64,000 nucleotides of DNA from Papaver somniferum (GCF_003573695.1 NC_039362.1:198068585-198132584), one strand, 5' to 3'; shown: positions 11,640 to 23,333, counted from the stretch's first letter. Notes: generated from the letters alone by a model not told the origin. Program-made: numbers and translations.

Positions 11640-12399
11640 TTCACACATATTAATAGAATTCTCCCATATTCTATCTCTACTTTGTTCTATTTCTTCTCTA
11701 TTTTTCTAGTTTCACAAGACGTCATCAACACGTATCTCTAATCATCGAGCATCACATGATACACTGTAAACAAAAGCTACTATCTATAAGTTATTTTCGG
11801 AGATTGAGAAGATAAATACAGATGGATACCTGAAATCTTTGCATAAAGAGAAGGAAAAGGTTTTTCTTTATTTTCCAACCCTAGCTATATTATTTATTAT
11901 AATGTTTTGTTATATGTATGGTCCAACACTTTTATGTTCCAACTATTTTATGTAATAACTGTACGTAGGAAGCATATCAACAGATGAGTGTTGACATTTT
12001 TACATATAAGTTTTGGGGAGTTAAGTGCGCATACCAAGTCTTCATGCTTCCGTGATAAAGAAGATGCATCATAGTGATGCATTTCTAGTTCTCGACCAAT
12101 ACTCAACTTGTGAAATATACTATAGTAAATGCACTATATATTTTGGTCAGTAACCAACTTGTGTGATGCACTATAGTGATACAATTTAAATTTTTGACCA
12201 ACTTGTCCTTAGTGCGCAACAAAAACATGAGATGAAGCTTTATCTTGTGCAATGACACATCATTGTACATGCATCCTGTGAAAAATACGGGTGTGTTACA
12301 GAAGAAATGAGAGTAATATAAGGTGTTAAAGATACGATACAACATGAAAAGTACTTGGGTATCAAATTTTTTCAAGAAGGAAAACATGTGTTCTATCTA
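11640..12399. other. Non-coding stretch, possible old LTR end
   Basis: No gene seen. The sequence near 11690-11740 (TTCTCTATTTTTCTAGTTTC, then ACGTCATCAACACG) resembles the 3' end of some Copia LTRs, without a confirmed second LTR or primer site. Around 12060-12290 the motif ATGCATCATAGTGATGCA and relatives recur a few times. Confidence 0.3.
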
Positions 12400-13123
12400 T
12401 AATTTCTTATTAGAGGAGATAGAGAACAAACATTCTATGTGGAAAAGCATTATATGATACATGTTGGCCGAACAACAATGATTTAACCGGTTCCTGCACT
12501 TATACTAGCATTCTACATGGTACGTGGATCAATAGTTCCTAAAACAGTTGTCAACAAGATAAATCAGTTACTACAAGACTTTCGGTGAGGTCCCTCTAAA
12601 GACAAGGTAAAACATGCATTTTCTGCAATGAGTGGGTTGTAACTAGTGAGGACAAAGGTGCTTTGGGTTTGAGATTATTGAGAACTCAATAAATATCTCG
12701 TTGCTAAATTAGCATGGTGATTTCTTCAACATCCTGAATCCTTAGAGTACAAAATTCTACTAGATAAGTATTTAAGGTATTCTTCCTTTTGGATAACAAC
12801 AAAAAACTACACAAGTGTTATACTACATGAAATGCAATACTCAGTATAATACCTCACCTTACAGAAGGTTGTATTTGGCTAGTTGGGACTGGAAACAACA
12901 TCAGAGTATGGTCTGATTCATCGGTACTTTCTCTGCCTAAATTCACACCTTCAATTTCTGCTAATAACCAACACAATGTAACATGGGATCTGTGACTTAA
13001 TTAATGCAGATGAGGCTACTAGGAATACTGAGTTGGTTGAAAAACTATTTGATCCTTTTGAGGCTTCCCAAATATTCATGTATATACATCAAAAAAGAAG
13101 AAGAGGAAAAGCTCATATGAACT

Positions 13124-13520
13124 TGAAAATTCGGGGGTACCAAAATACACCGCCAACTTTTTTATAGGCAACCTGTATGGACTAAACTCAAATACAATTA
13201 TGAGAGTTACAACTTAATGAATCTCAATCAGAAATATATGAAGAGTTTATATATATTTCTCTCACAATCAATATGTAAATGGAGACAAGTCCGTGAACCT
13301 GATTATACCGTGAGAGTACTTGGACGATACTAAAGATCAATATCCAAGATCAATCAAGTCGTATCCAACAATTACGATGGACGTATCTACTTTGATTGAT
13401 TTACGTACAACCTATGATATTTCAATTATAAATATAAACAACATAATACGGAAAAGAAATAACAAAGACATAGTGGTGTTATTAAACTCGATGCTCTTAA
13501 TAGTAAGTTATAGTGCAAGC
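13124..13520 (-). repeat. LTR fragment related to the Copia-like family, nested in the LINE
   Basis: It starts TGAAAATTCGGGGGTACC, like the inverted 3' end of the LTRs at 54440. It continues with recognisable but diverged LTR sequence, including ACAACCTATGATATTTCAAT and AATACGGAAAAGAAATAACA (compare 54740-54800). The distal part of the LTR is missing and the right edge is uncertain. Confidence 0.6.
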
Positions 13521-13759
13521 TAAGCTTTATTACATAACTCGCTCAGTGGTGGATGCCTATCATCATAACTTTTTAGAGATTCTATTATAATCCAGAAAAT
13601 TGAGTTCTTCAATTTCAGTCTCAAGAGTGTATCTCCCTAAGTTCATTCTGGCGTTTCATATGAATTTTCGTAGGCATTTACTTGTCCTGCTCTGTTTGCA
13701 ATTTCTTCTTATGGTACAAAGCCTCCGCAGCAAAGCATAAAGCCGCATAATGCATCTAT

Positions 13760-14118
13760 CTAGTTGAAGCTGCCAATGCAGAGCAAGCAGAGTGTAGGGG
13801 ACTATGGGAAGCAACCAAATGGATAAAAAATCTGGGTATGCAGGAGGTACACTTGGAACTTGATGATTAACTGGTAGTAGATGGAGTGAATAACGAGACT
13901 CTAAATATTAACTGGAGACTGCATAATATGATTCTTGAAATCAGAGATGTTTTTAGTTTTTTTTACCTCTTGGAAATGCTATTATGTGCCTAGAGAGAGA
14001 AGTAAAATAGCAGGTGTTCTTTCTAAACATGCAAGAGTTGATAAAGTGTCTAGAGTTTGGTCTACTACTCCTCCAAGTTTAATCAATACTAACTCCTGGA
14101 GGAGGAATCTTATGTAAA
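13760..14118 (+). pseudogene. LINE RNase H-like domain remnant
   Basis: Translation gives AANAEQAECRGLWEATKWIK followed by LGMQEVHLELDD and a stop. This matches the helix and second acidic strand of the RVT_3 type RNase H found at the end of plant LINE ORF2, where it would remove RNA from RNA-DNA hybrids. Later positions carry stops. The poly-A follows about 40 bases downstream. Confidence 0.65.
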
Positions 14119-14499
14119 CTCTCATCAAGTTTAATATCAATCATTCTTTTATGTTTCAGAAAAAAAAACTTATTCTTCTGGTGTTTAGTTTTTATGAACT
14201 TATTCAAGTTACTGCATTTCCATTTACTGCATCTTTGGATTGTCTGGATAACAATTCTTTGGGTTTAAAGAAGAGATATGGGATGCTGCAACTTTTTTTT
14301 CTTTTAATGACTGACCAGGTTGAACCAGTTTGGTCCGGAATTTCGAAGAGAAATTGGTTGATGATGTATTTTTGTTCATAGAATGAACCTGTTGACAGCA
14401 AAAAGCCAGAAAAGTCTGGAAACTAAATCGGGAAGAATTTATTTAGGAAGGAAATGGCATCGTAATTATAGGTTGTGTGAGGAGAGTTATTGATTTGGC

Positions 14500-15300
14500 A
14501 AGAGGAATTCTAGAGTTTTTTGGTACATCCTTCTTCAATACATGTGTTGCCTCTAATTTCCAGTATGCATCTTGCATTATCCTTCTCACATGATAAGTTG
14601 TAGCGGAGCCAGGTTTTGAGAAATGAGTGGGTAAATCGACAATAGGCACATATTTGAAGGGGGTGCAAGAGGGCTAAAACTAGGGTTGTCAATGGGTCCG
14701 GGTCCTCCCGGGTACCACTAGACCCAGACCCGGACCCTACTTATAAAAGACGGTTCCGGTTCTTAAATTTGTGGACCCAGAACCGTACCCGTTTATAGAC
14801 TCGGGTACCCGTTGGGTATTAAGAAAACTATGAAAAAAACTTTAGAACTTAATTTCCTTCTCTTTTTAGCTTCAATTTAAATTGTTTTAAAAAATTAATT
14901 ATTATTTCTTAATTAATGTACTAAATAAAGATTCAATGTAAGGAAAAAAAAAATGAAAAAAAAAATCAAAGCCAAAACTAGCAAAATGCTTATAATTTTA
15001 CTAAAAAGATGAATAAAATGATGAATAACCGGGTACCCAACGGGTATTATCCGTCGGATCTTAAATTGTTAATGGGTCCAACTTTAGGACTCAGTTCCGA
15101 ATAATGGGTCCTATTGATAGCCCTAGCTAAAACCGCTAAAATAGTCAAAATTGGGCTTGCGAGACAGTTGGGCCGGATAAGAACTGCACACCCTCCCTTC
15201 CATGTGGGATGTGGCTACGCCGGACGCCGGCACACCCCTGCTTATGGATGATCTTGTGTATCTTGGGAAAATCCGTGAAGTGATTTTGGAGAATTTTAAA
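14500..15300 (-). pseudogene. Copy G: exon 1 remnant of the unknown gene family
   Basis: On the plus strand 14510-14605 (TTTTTTGGTACATCCTTCTT ... TTGCATTATCCTTCTC) matches exon 1 of copies A and B, and 15243-15295 (GATCTTGTGTATCTTGGGAA and on) matches the next part. The two pieces are separated by a hAT MITE at 14681-15125. No exon 2 or 3 follows. An old partial duplicate. Confidence 0.6.
14681..15125. mobile_element. hAT-type MITE with 8-bp target duplication
   Basis: The 445-bp element begins TAGGGTTGTCAATGGGTCC and ends with its inverted version GGGTCCTATTGATAGCCCTA. It is flanked by a perfect 8-bp duplication GCTAAAAC (14673-14680 and 15126-15133), the hAT signature. Sub-terminal GGGTACCCG-type repeats occur at both ends. 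No coding capacity. Confidence 0.93.
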
Positions 15301-15309
15301 CCATATGTG

Positions 15310-15890
15310 AGAAAAGTTGTTTTTTTGCATCACGGAATGCAAATCTATTGATAGAAAAACAAATTGAAAAAATCCATGTAATTTGGATTCTCCAGTGCAA
15401 GATAACATTGTCTCTTTTATTTTTTTAATACATTTACAATTCCAATGACAATAATTGCTTATTATTTTGTGCATGCACAAAGTTAACAAAACCTCAAATC
15501 CGTGTCAAGCCCACTATGAGATCCATCCCCAGTTCCCATGCTAAACTACCTCTCAAACCTAGCCTGAAAAAAGGCTATCTATCTCTCAAATCTGGTTCTG
15601 AGACCTTCCCAGAAGGAATCCAGTTAAATATGCCAATGGCCATTTCAGAATGCCAAATTTCCACTGTAGCATATTTGCCATGGCTTTGCGTTGGCCGCAT
15701 ACATTCCGATATATTTCTAGTCCAGCAAAGTTTGGCTAAGGTATATACTGCAAATGGTAATCTGGTTATCTGGTGTTCAACCTCTATCACCCGAGAAACT
15801 TTAAGAGTATATTTACAGTTGTGATAAGTTGAATATCACCGTGTAATGATGTTTTAGGCTTGGACCTTGGAGAGGGATCCAGCTGTGCGA
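15310..15890. other. Unassigned sequence with one 102-codon frame
   Basis: The plus-strand frame 15516-15824 (MRSIPSSHAKLPLKPSLKKG...) has no recognised relative and no clear gene signals. The composition is less AT-rich than its surroundings, so it may be a decayed transposon or gene scrap. Nothing else seen. Confidence 0.25.
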
Positions 15891-16159
15891 CCATAAATTA
15901 ATATCCTTCCCCAACCTCCCGGATTTTCTCCTCCTGCAATATTTTTAAACCTTTCCGAAGCCAAGAGTTGTTTTTTTGGCTTAGGAACGCACAATATTGG
16001 ACTTTTAGCACTTTTGGCCATGCCCTCAGTGCTGTCATTGCATCAAAAGCTTGTCCAAAAAGTTGTTTAAAGATACCGATAAAGAAAAAAACAAACAGAT
16101 TATTTATCTGATAATGACAGAGTAATGCAGGACGAGATACCCATAATTCTGCAACCAAA

Positions 16160-16341
16160 AATCCAGAAAATGTTACCCATGATAGAAAACTCGAGTTTCA
16201 TTTCCTAAGTTTATATTGCAGTAGCCCAAAAGATGCAACTATCATCTACGAAGAAAAACCAAAAAGTAAAGATAACCTGCTACTACGTATTGTAAGAACC
16301 ATAGACACAACATTCATCAGCTATTGACACATTCACTATAT
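16160..16341 (-). other. 3' flank (probable 3' UTR) of copy A, conserved between copies
   Basis: Sequence downstream of the copy A stop is shared with copies B (about 20600-20810), C (38880-39060), D (41770-41950) and E (56850-57050), for example ATTCATCAGCTATTGACACATTC and TTATATTGCAGTAGC. The duplications therefore carried genomic flanks and are not retrocopies. Confidence 0.65.
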
Positions 16342-18399
16342 TTAATCTCTACGGATTAATTTTACCCGATCACCAAGAGCACTTTCCTCCTTACTTCCTC
16401 CATGTTTGATTCGGATTTCATCAATCTCCGACAGAACTTTCCTCCTTACTTCCATGTAGTCCTCGAAGCGAGGTGTCCTTAATTTGGAGACTGTAACAAA
16501 ACCGCTCACTACAATCTGTATACAAACAAAAGTTAATTCAGAGCATGAACATATAACGAAACAATTCACATCCACTCTACGAACTTTAAAGCATACCTTC
16601 ATCTCAGGTTCAAATGAATTCACAAAAGCAAAGTTATACGTAGAATTGCATTTCACATCATCGTGAGTGTTTAGAATATCTTCTATCTCCCCCACCATCT
16701 TCTTCCAATCCCTGTCCTTGCACTCCACTACGGTACAAATCCTCCACATTTTTTCGTTCTCCTCCTCATTGAGTAAGGTCTGATTGATAATGTCATAAAC
16801 ACTGATTTTAAAATTCTCTAATAAACCAAGTTCACATAGTACAGTAGTTTCCATTAAGTTCTCATGATGATGCTCCACAATATGCTGAACCACCCCGACT
16901 ATCTCCTTCTCATCATTGTACTTAAACAATATCAAATCATTCTCTACAACAAATCTATAAGGTGAAGCCAATTTAGTGACGGATGAAAACACACCTACAA
17001 TAAAAAATCATTAGCATTAGCATACAGTAGAAAAAATGTAAGAATTAAAGAAGAAAAAATGGGTAGTAATTCTGATGACATGTGGGTTAAATATACAATT
17101 CTTTCACAAGGTAGAGGATTTGGAAGGGCTTTCAGAAAAAGAAACCCATTATTGAGGAGTTTGCTTCGATTGACTTAAGAAGTGGATATGCAATTAGGTT
17201 CTGGTGGGATAAATGGAAAGAGAAACATCACATTGGAGACTAAATTTCTCAAGTCCTACAAGTTATCTACATGAAAACGAGTAAAACTGGGTGAGATGGT
17301 GGTTCATGGAGCATGGAATATCTTCATCAAAAGAAACCCAATTGAGGCTGAAATGGCAGAGATAACTGAATTGTTCTCCTTCTTACGCAGTTCTCCTTTG
17401 TTGAATGCTAGTAAAGATTATCTGGTCTGTAAACTCTCCACTAAAGCCTGTTACAACTGGCTATCAGCTCAGCAAGAAGCAACTCAAAGGTCCAATAGAC
17501 TACCATAAAAAAGAATATGGGTGAAGCATGTACCAACAACGGCTCAATCAATTCCCACACTAGACAACTTAACAATGACAAGACACATCATTCCAAATGC
17601 GATATGCAGCTTATGTAATGAAAAAGAAGAAGAAGAATCTATGAACCACTTGCTACTTCATTAATTGTAAGTTTTCTGCAAAAGTTTGGGACTAGCTATT
17701 TCGTGTAGCTTACAATTTAAGATGGGTGCAAAACAGGGACATTCACCACTCAGCTAATGGCTTGGCAGTTCAGAAGGGTTCGGAATAGATGGATCCTATG
17801 CTCATCTTTGCAATTTGCTGGGTCTTACGGGGAGACCGTGCGCAATCCAAGAGTAATTGGAAAATAAAAATCCAAGAGCTGTGCGAAGTGTTAAATTATC
17901 AAAGTAAGAGTTCAATTTTCTTATGGGAAATGCAGAAAGGTGGTTTAGAACTACTCTAGTTCATCCTCCTATAAACACTACTAGTATAAAATTAAAATTT
18001 TCTTAACATAAATTGAACTTTAGCTCAAAAAAGAAGAAGAGAAAAAATTGAAAGACTTACCTGTTTGACAGATGAGAGAATTGGGTCAAAAGCAGAAGAA
18101 ACATGGAACTGCAACTTCTTCTCACTGGTTAATGTAGAGCTCTTTGGCGCATCCTTCGACACCGAATTTGCTTCTGCATTATCTTTCTTACTGCAGGATG
18201 AAATGTGGAAGGGCTTTCTGTTGGTGATTTTCTTTGTGTTGGGAAAATTAGTAATTTGGAAGGGTTTGTTGCTGGTGATCTTGTGTATGTTGGGAAAATT
18301 GGTGTAGTGAATTTGGGGTTTCTTGATCATACTACTACCAGAAGGATGGTGAAACGTTGGAGTGAACTTTAACATTGTTGTAGTTTGCTGCATGATCAT
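16342..18399 (-). CDS. Copy A of an unknown plastid-type gene family (three exons, one 2-nt lesion)
   Basis: Predicted exons on the minus strand: 18399-18061, 16994-16597 and 16515-16342, with good splice sites (CAG|GTAAGT, TTGTAG|, AAG|GTATGC, ATACAG|). Exon 1 (113 codons) starts MIMQQTTTMLKFTPTFHH and is rich in S, T, K and P with few acidic residues, like a chloroplast transit peptide; it holds repeated (I)TN(R/N)KPFHI-type units. Exon 2 carries a conserved core (VVENDLILFKYNDEKEIVGV ... LLENFKIS ... NEKMWRICTVVECKD). Exon 3 ends with a charged helix (EDYMEVRRKVLSEIDEIRIK). All three exons are open and would give 302 residues. Exon 2 starts GTGTGTTTTC where copies B and D have GTGTTTTC, and the extra GT would shift the frame. 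It could be a fresh pseudogene or spliced differently. Family not recognised; plastid location is inferred. Confidence 0.6.
17061..18033 (+). mobile_element. 5'-truncated LINE in the intron of copy A
   Basis: Plus-strand frames read as the LINE zf-RVT region: IRFWWDKWKE, then STKACYNWLSAQQEATQ, then ICSLCNEKEEEESMNHLLLH. It ends with an A-rich tail (GCTCAAAAAA) and lies between near-repeats of AAGAAGAGAAAAAATTG, the likely target duplication. Copy E of the host gene has this intron without the LINE. LINE pieces sit at the same place in copies B, C and D. Confidence 0.8.
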
Positions 18400-18620
18400 C
18401 TATTAACACTCAAAAAACCTAATTCAAGATTGATGGTAAAAACCCTAATTTGGGGGTTAGTCATGAGTACAGAAACAAAGAACTTAGGGAGAATTTCTTT
18501 CGTTTATATTGGGAACTGGGAAGAAAATTTCCTTTCTTTTTCCCTTTTGTGCGTATAAGTCAAAGAGTCAAACTGTCAAACTGACCTAGACTAAACAAGT
18601 TAAGGCAGGGTTTGGTATTC
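18400..18620 (-). promoter_or_regulatory. Upstream region of copy A
   Basis: A conserved block around 18485-18600 (GAGAATTTCTTTCGTTTATA... then GTCAAACTGTCAAACTGACC) recurs upstream of copy E (58210-58320), at 33650-33740 without a gene, and inverted at 23500-23645 next to copy B. It probably holds the family promoter; no TATA box is assigned with confidence. Confidence 0.45.
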
Positions 18621-18653
18621 AGTATTCACCCAACGAACTTGGCTGGAAAATAA

Positions 18654-19026
18654 GATGCTCCGTCCTGCCCACTGTTAAGTGACCTGGTTTAAATTTACAT
18701 AATTTTTAAAACAAACAACGAAAATAGTATTTTTAAGTATTTTTTACAATTATACCCTTATGAATAATAGTTAGTGAAATTTAAAAATAATTTATCTCTC
18801 AAGCTATTTCACGGGTGTTCGTAAACTTCATACCATTGAAAAGTATTTTAAAACACATACGTAACGAATATAAACATGTCTATCAAATTATGCATATTTC
18901 ATATATTTTTTATAATTAACTAAAAAGATAATTTTAGAAATATCTCCTTGTTTAGTGATATAAGTCACTTATTAGTGGGACAAAATCTAAAATCAAATAG
19001 GTCGCAAAATAGTGGGTCGGAGAGAG
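18654..19026. mobile_element. Stowaway-like MITE
   Basis: The left end (AGATGCTCCGTCCTGCCCAC) and the inverted right end (CTCTCTCCGACCCACTATTTT) resemble Stowaway ends (CTCCCTCCGT), with TA on each side (18652-18653 and 19027-19028). The body (about 370 bp) is AT-rich and non-coding. The inner ends also match (TTAAGTGACCT / TTGCGACCT). The ends are diverged, so it is old. Confidence 0.6.
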
Positions 19027-19029
19027 TAC

Positions 19030-19519
19030 ATAATAGAAGTCAGTTCCAGACCGAACAAAAAATATTTGCCTTATAATAAAAATTGATATTTTAATTTTTG
19101 ATGTTATTTTAAAATTTTACCGCTAGATTAATTTCTGATTTTCGACTTTCAGAAATTAAAAAGTAATTTTCAAATACTATGTAAACATGCTATAACAAAG
19201 TGTAGTATGTAATTTCGAGCTCTCGGAGGTTTTTTAAAATCAGCAATCCAAGGTTTGAATATATTCACCGGCTTTAACATGTTTGGTTACAAGGAGTAAA
19301 AATTAAAAGCAAAAAAAAAATTGGTTCATAAAAAGTTAATATTTTTTTTGAGGTATTGGTCATTAAACTAACTTCTTACTTTTTGAAATCTAAAAATCGG
19401 AAAACAAATTCGGGAGGTGTACCCAAATTGCAAGGTTTCATATTTCTGGCCAGTTTGAATAATTTTGGACTTTTTAGACTCTTAAATCAATCCACAATGG
19501 ACAAGTAACAAGTATTCTT
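19030..19519. other. AT-rich intergenic stretch
   Basis: No gene, repeat boundary or motif could be supported here. Confidence 0.4.
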
Positions 19520-20492
19520 GTGTACACATATATCTCACTATCAGACACGTGTATATAAAAAGATACGTGGAAAGCATGCAGGCCAAAACATCAAAATATG
19601 ATGCGTCACGAAACACCAAATAAACCCCGATGAGTTACTTTATCTCATCCCCAAAAGAGAAGCTAAGATCAACGGTGGAGAGAAAGTTAGCTGACACGGA
19701 CGTGACAGGGGCAGAAGACACTTGTCTGACACGAGCAGACCCCTCAACTACCCACATTAAACACTCTGAGCAGTGTACGTGTCGATCAACCTGTGGAACG
19801 AGCGAGGATGCCTCTGCGGGATCAAGGGGCAAACGCAGACCTCCGCGGGATAGACGCAAGGGCACAAGAAGATAAGGTTCCAACGGTCTTCAGAGATGGG
19901 TCCCACATTCTAACCTTATAAATATCCCGCCTCCACCAAGAGGAAAGGGGATCGGAAAAATAAGGAAGGGAAGGAGAGAGAGAGAGAGATTGCAAGTGTA
20001 AGTTAATCATTTCGAAGAGAGAAACATGTAAACCCAAAAGTCATTCGACTATTCGTGTAACCGTGAAGAACATAGTAAAACAACAAACCCCGTGGACGTA
20101 GGCCTTAGTGCTGAACCACGTAAACCTTGGTCTTATTTACGTTTCAGCACTTTACATTCATTTAGCTCCATGGATCTTTTCTTATATGTTTTGTTTTCTT
20201 TGCTTGTACTTATATCCCGTGCACAAATGCCTCGCATGGAGTTGTTAGATGAGGCCATGATAAACCCGAAGGTTTTGAGCCAATGAATCAACACCAAGAT
20301 ATCATCATCACAAATCTCTTTAGATGATGATGATTGATTGTGAGCATTCGGATCCCTTCGTGGTTTGTGTGTTCACAATCCTCGTACACCCGCAAGCCGA
20401 ATTCATTGATGCATCCAGTACGAACCATACCTTGGGTGGATTCGGTACTAGTGTACCCACCAGGCAACGAGATTAGCTGGATTTCTCTAACA
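19520..20492 (+). repeat. Gypsy-type LTR-like block (probable solo or partial LTR)
   Basis: This block is markedly richer in GC than its surroundings. It has a promoter-like stretch (CTTATAAATATCCCGCC near 19915), an (AG)n leader near 19975, and CCCCGTGGACGTAGGCC followed by GAACCACGTAAACCTTGGTC near 20090, a sequence typical of plant Gypsy LTRs. The end CTCTAACA at 20492 could be the LTR terminus. No second LTR, primer site or target duplication was found, so boundaries are provisional. The plus-strand frame at 19630-19875 is not a gene I recognise. Confidence 0.5.
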
Positions 20493-21332
20493 TATACGTA
20501 CCAAAAATTCCTTCCATTAAAATCAAATTGCTTTTGGGTTTAAAAACATATGCGCATTTCTACAATGCAACACGATATATCGAATTTAGCTACAACGATA
20601 AGTCCAGAAAATGTTATGCACCCATCCATGACATGGATACTCAAGTTTCATTCAATTGCAGTAGCTCCAAAAGATGCAATTACAGAAAAGATAACCTGCT
20701 GCTAAAACTACCAAGTATTTCATCAATGACTTACTGTACGTAAGAGCCATAAACATGCACATTCATCAGCTATTGACACATTCCCTATACTTCATTTGCT
20801 TCGCGGATTAATTTCATCAATCTCCAAGAGCACTACTTTCCTCCTTACTTCCTCCATGTTTGATTCGGATTTCATCAATTTCTGACAGGATTAAATGAAT
20901 GATACGAAACAAAGTTATACTCAGAATTGCGTTTCAATTCACCATGAGCATTTAGAATAGCTTTTATCTCCTTCATCATTTTCCCGTATCACCATCCTGG
21001 CACTCAACTACTGTATAAATCCTCCACATTTTCTCATTCTCCTCCAAATTGAGTTGCGTCTGATTGATAACGTCAGAGCTGCGGATTTTGAAATTCTCTA
21101 ATAAGCCAATTTCTGACTGTAGAGTCATTTCCATTGATCTGTCATAATGACGAACCACATGCTGAACAACCCCGACAATCTCCTTACCATTGTACTTAAA
21201 TAATATTTGATCATTCTCAACAACGAATTTGAATTTACGTCTATTAGGTGAAACCAATTTGGTCATAGATGAAAACACCTGCAGTAAAAAATCATTAGCA
21301 TTAGCATACAGTTGTAAAAATATAAGAAAATG

Positions 21333-22640
21333 GGCAGTAATTCTGGTGATGCATGGGTTGAAGATACAAGTCTTCCACGAGGTAGAGGGCTTTGGAAGGG
21401 CATTCAGAAAAATAAGCACATATTGAGGAGGTTGCTTCGACTGACTTAAGAAGTGGTTACTCAATTAGGTTCTGGTGGGATAAATGGAAAGAGAACATCA
21501 CTTTGACGACTACATTCCTGCAAGTTATCTACTTGGAAACAAGCAAAACTGGGTGAGATGGTGGTTAGTGGAACATGGAATATCTTAATGAAATGAGAAG
21601 CACAAATGAGGTTGAAATGGCAAAGATACCTGAATTGTTCTTGTTTTAGCAGTCCTGCGTTGAATGCTGGTAAAGATTCTCGCCTATCAGAAAGAAGCAT
21701 CTCAAAGCTTCAACAGACTACCTGAGCAGACAACTTAACAAGGACATCTGGGTCAACCATGTACCACCAATGACTCAATTCCTTATGTGGTTTGTAGTGC
21801 AAAACACGATTCCCGCACCATACAACTTAATGAGGAGAGGATGCATCATTCAGATGTGATAGGTACTGCTACTAATAAAGAGACGGAAATAGACCCCGGT
21901 TCTAGTCGTATAGGGTAACCGACCGGTTAACTGTACTAACCAAAGAATGTCTGGTTCATTCATTAAGCTCCACCTATTTATCCCGCGCGTGACACACTAA
22001 TTCATCCACATATTTTTCTTCTATTTCATTGCTAGTTTTCTGATAAACTTTCAGGTTACAATCTAAGATGGGTGGATGCAAAGCAGGGACATCACCACTC
22101 AGTTAATAGCTTGGAAGTTCAGAAGGGGTGGAAATATATGGAGGAAAGTTTGGCTTATGCTCATCTTTGCAATTTGATGGGTCATAGGGAGAGAGCAAAG
22201 AGTAATCATAAATAAGAATCCAAGAGCCTTATTGTAAGTCTTATAATTAACACAGTTAAAAAGTTCAATTTTCTTAAGGGACGTAAGTCACTCATTGGAA
22301 GATGGTGCATTGCCTGTAAAGGAACTCTAATGTGAAATTTGTAATGTTGAACGAATTATTGCGAACCATGTTGCCCATTCCCTACATAATCCTAAATCTG
22401 TTGCCAACATACGGTGAGCATTTACATTCAAAAGCCATATAACCAGGATGTCACTATAATCTAAAATGGACATTTCAAAAAGTAAAAATATGAGAAGGTA
22501 CAAACTGGAGAAAACAGATTGCAGTTGTTATTTGAAATTACTTGGACTTTCAAAAAGTACAAGATTATCAAATTTATCCCCTACAACTTAAGTAATTGCA
22601 GTGTTAAACTTAAACCTGCATCTCTCTAGAAAAAGAAAAA
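21333..22640 (+). mobile_element. LINE fragment in the intron of copy B
   Basis: Begins ATGGGCAGTAATTCTGGTGA as in the other copies and keeps the zf-RVT coding remnants with extra rearrangements and stops (for example around 21700-22050). It ends near an A-rich stretch before AAGGAATTTGAAGGAC. Same intron position as in A, C and D. Confidence 0.7.
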
Positions 22641-22918
22641 AAAGAAACAAGGAATTTGAAGGACTTACCCATAACCCATTTAACAGCTGAGAGAATTGGC
22701 TCAAAAGCAGAAGAAACATGGAACTGCAACTTCTTCTCTCTGGCTAATGTAGAGTTCTTTTGTACATCCTTCAACTCTGAATTTGCTTCTGCATTATCTT
22801 TCTTACTGCAGGATGATATGTGGAAGGGCTTGCTGTTGGTGATCTTCTGTATGTTGAGATTGTTGTTGGTGATCTTGGGAAAATTGGTGTAGTGAATTTA
22901 GGGTTTCTTGATTATAGC

Positions 22919-23333
22919 AGGGACGGTCTTAGCAAGGGGCTAAAGGAGGTTATAGCCCGTCCCTAATTTTTCGGTAAACAAATTTTTGTATAGAAACTTT
23001 GGTTAAATTTTATATTTAGCCCACATATTAGTTGTATTTAGCTAATTGTATGTGATTCTTAGCTAATTTAAGTCATGTTTAAAGTAAATAATTTTCTTCC
23101 ACTCCCTGTCTTTCTATTCATACTTTCTTTTCTTTTGGTAATCACTTTATTTTTCTGTTATTTGTGTTCGTTTTAACTTTTATTTCCCTACCTATTTAGT
23201 ATTGTTCGGGTGGATCGCTATTTGGCCACTAATTATGTGATGTGTAGTCCAAAAAAAATTGTCGCAACCTTCGGCCGCATTATCGACTGTTACAATCCAG
23301 CCCTACCTAGGGAAAATTCTGGGTCCGTCCCTG
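22919..23333. mobile_element. hAT-type MITE inside exon 1 of copy B
   Basis: The 415-bp element begins CAGGGACGGTCTTAGC and ends GGGTCCGTCCCTG, its inverted counterpart. It is flanked by GATTATAG (22911-22918) and GATTATAC (23334-23341), an 8-bp duplication with one difference. Copies A and E have continuous exon sequence here (GGGTTTCTTGAT...AC), so the empty site is visible. The CAGGG(A/G)CGG end is common in plant hAT elements. Confidence 0.9.

Larger units (their letters stand above)
12400..14168 (+). mobile_element. Decayed L1-type LINE, 3' half
   Basis: Broken frames match the C-terminal part of plant LINE ORF2: IVPKTVVNKIN near 12530, LLAKLAW.FLQHPESLEYK near 12700 and NNIRVWSDSS near 12895. 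An RNase H-like part follows at about 13760-14110. The unit ends in a poly-A (TTTCAGAAAAAAAAACTT, about 14158-14168). An LTR fragment is nested at 13124-13520. Many stops and shifts; dead. Confidence 0.7.

Noticed and set aside
16484..16666. Plus-strand frame across copy A
   Set aside because: Shadow of exon 2, intron 2 and exon 3 on the minus strand.
19630..19883. Overlapping 81- and 82-codon frames on opposite strands
   Set aside because: They lie in an LTR-like, GC-richer block; a by-product of composition.
20493..20497. TATAC as target duplication of the LTR-like block at 19520-20492
   Set aside because: No matching TATAC precedes the proposed left end, so the boundary stays unproven.
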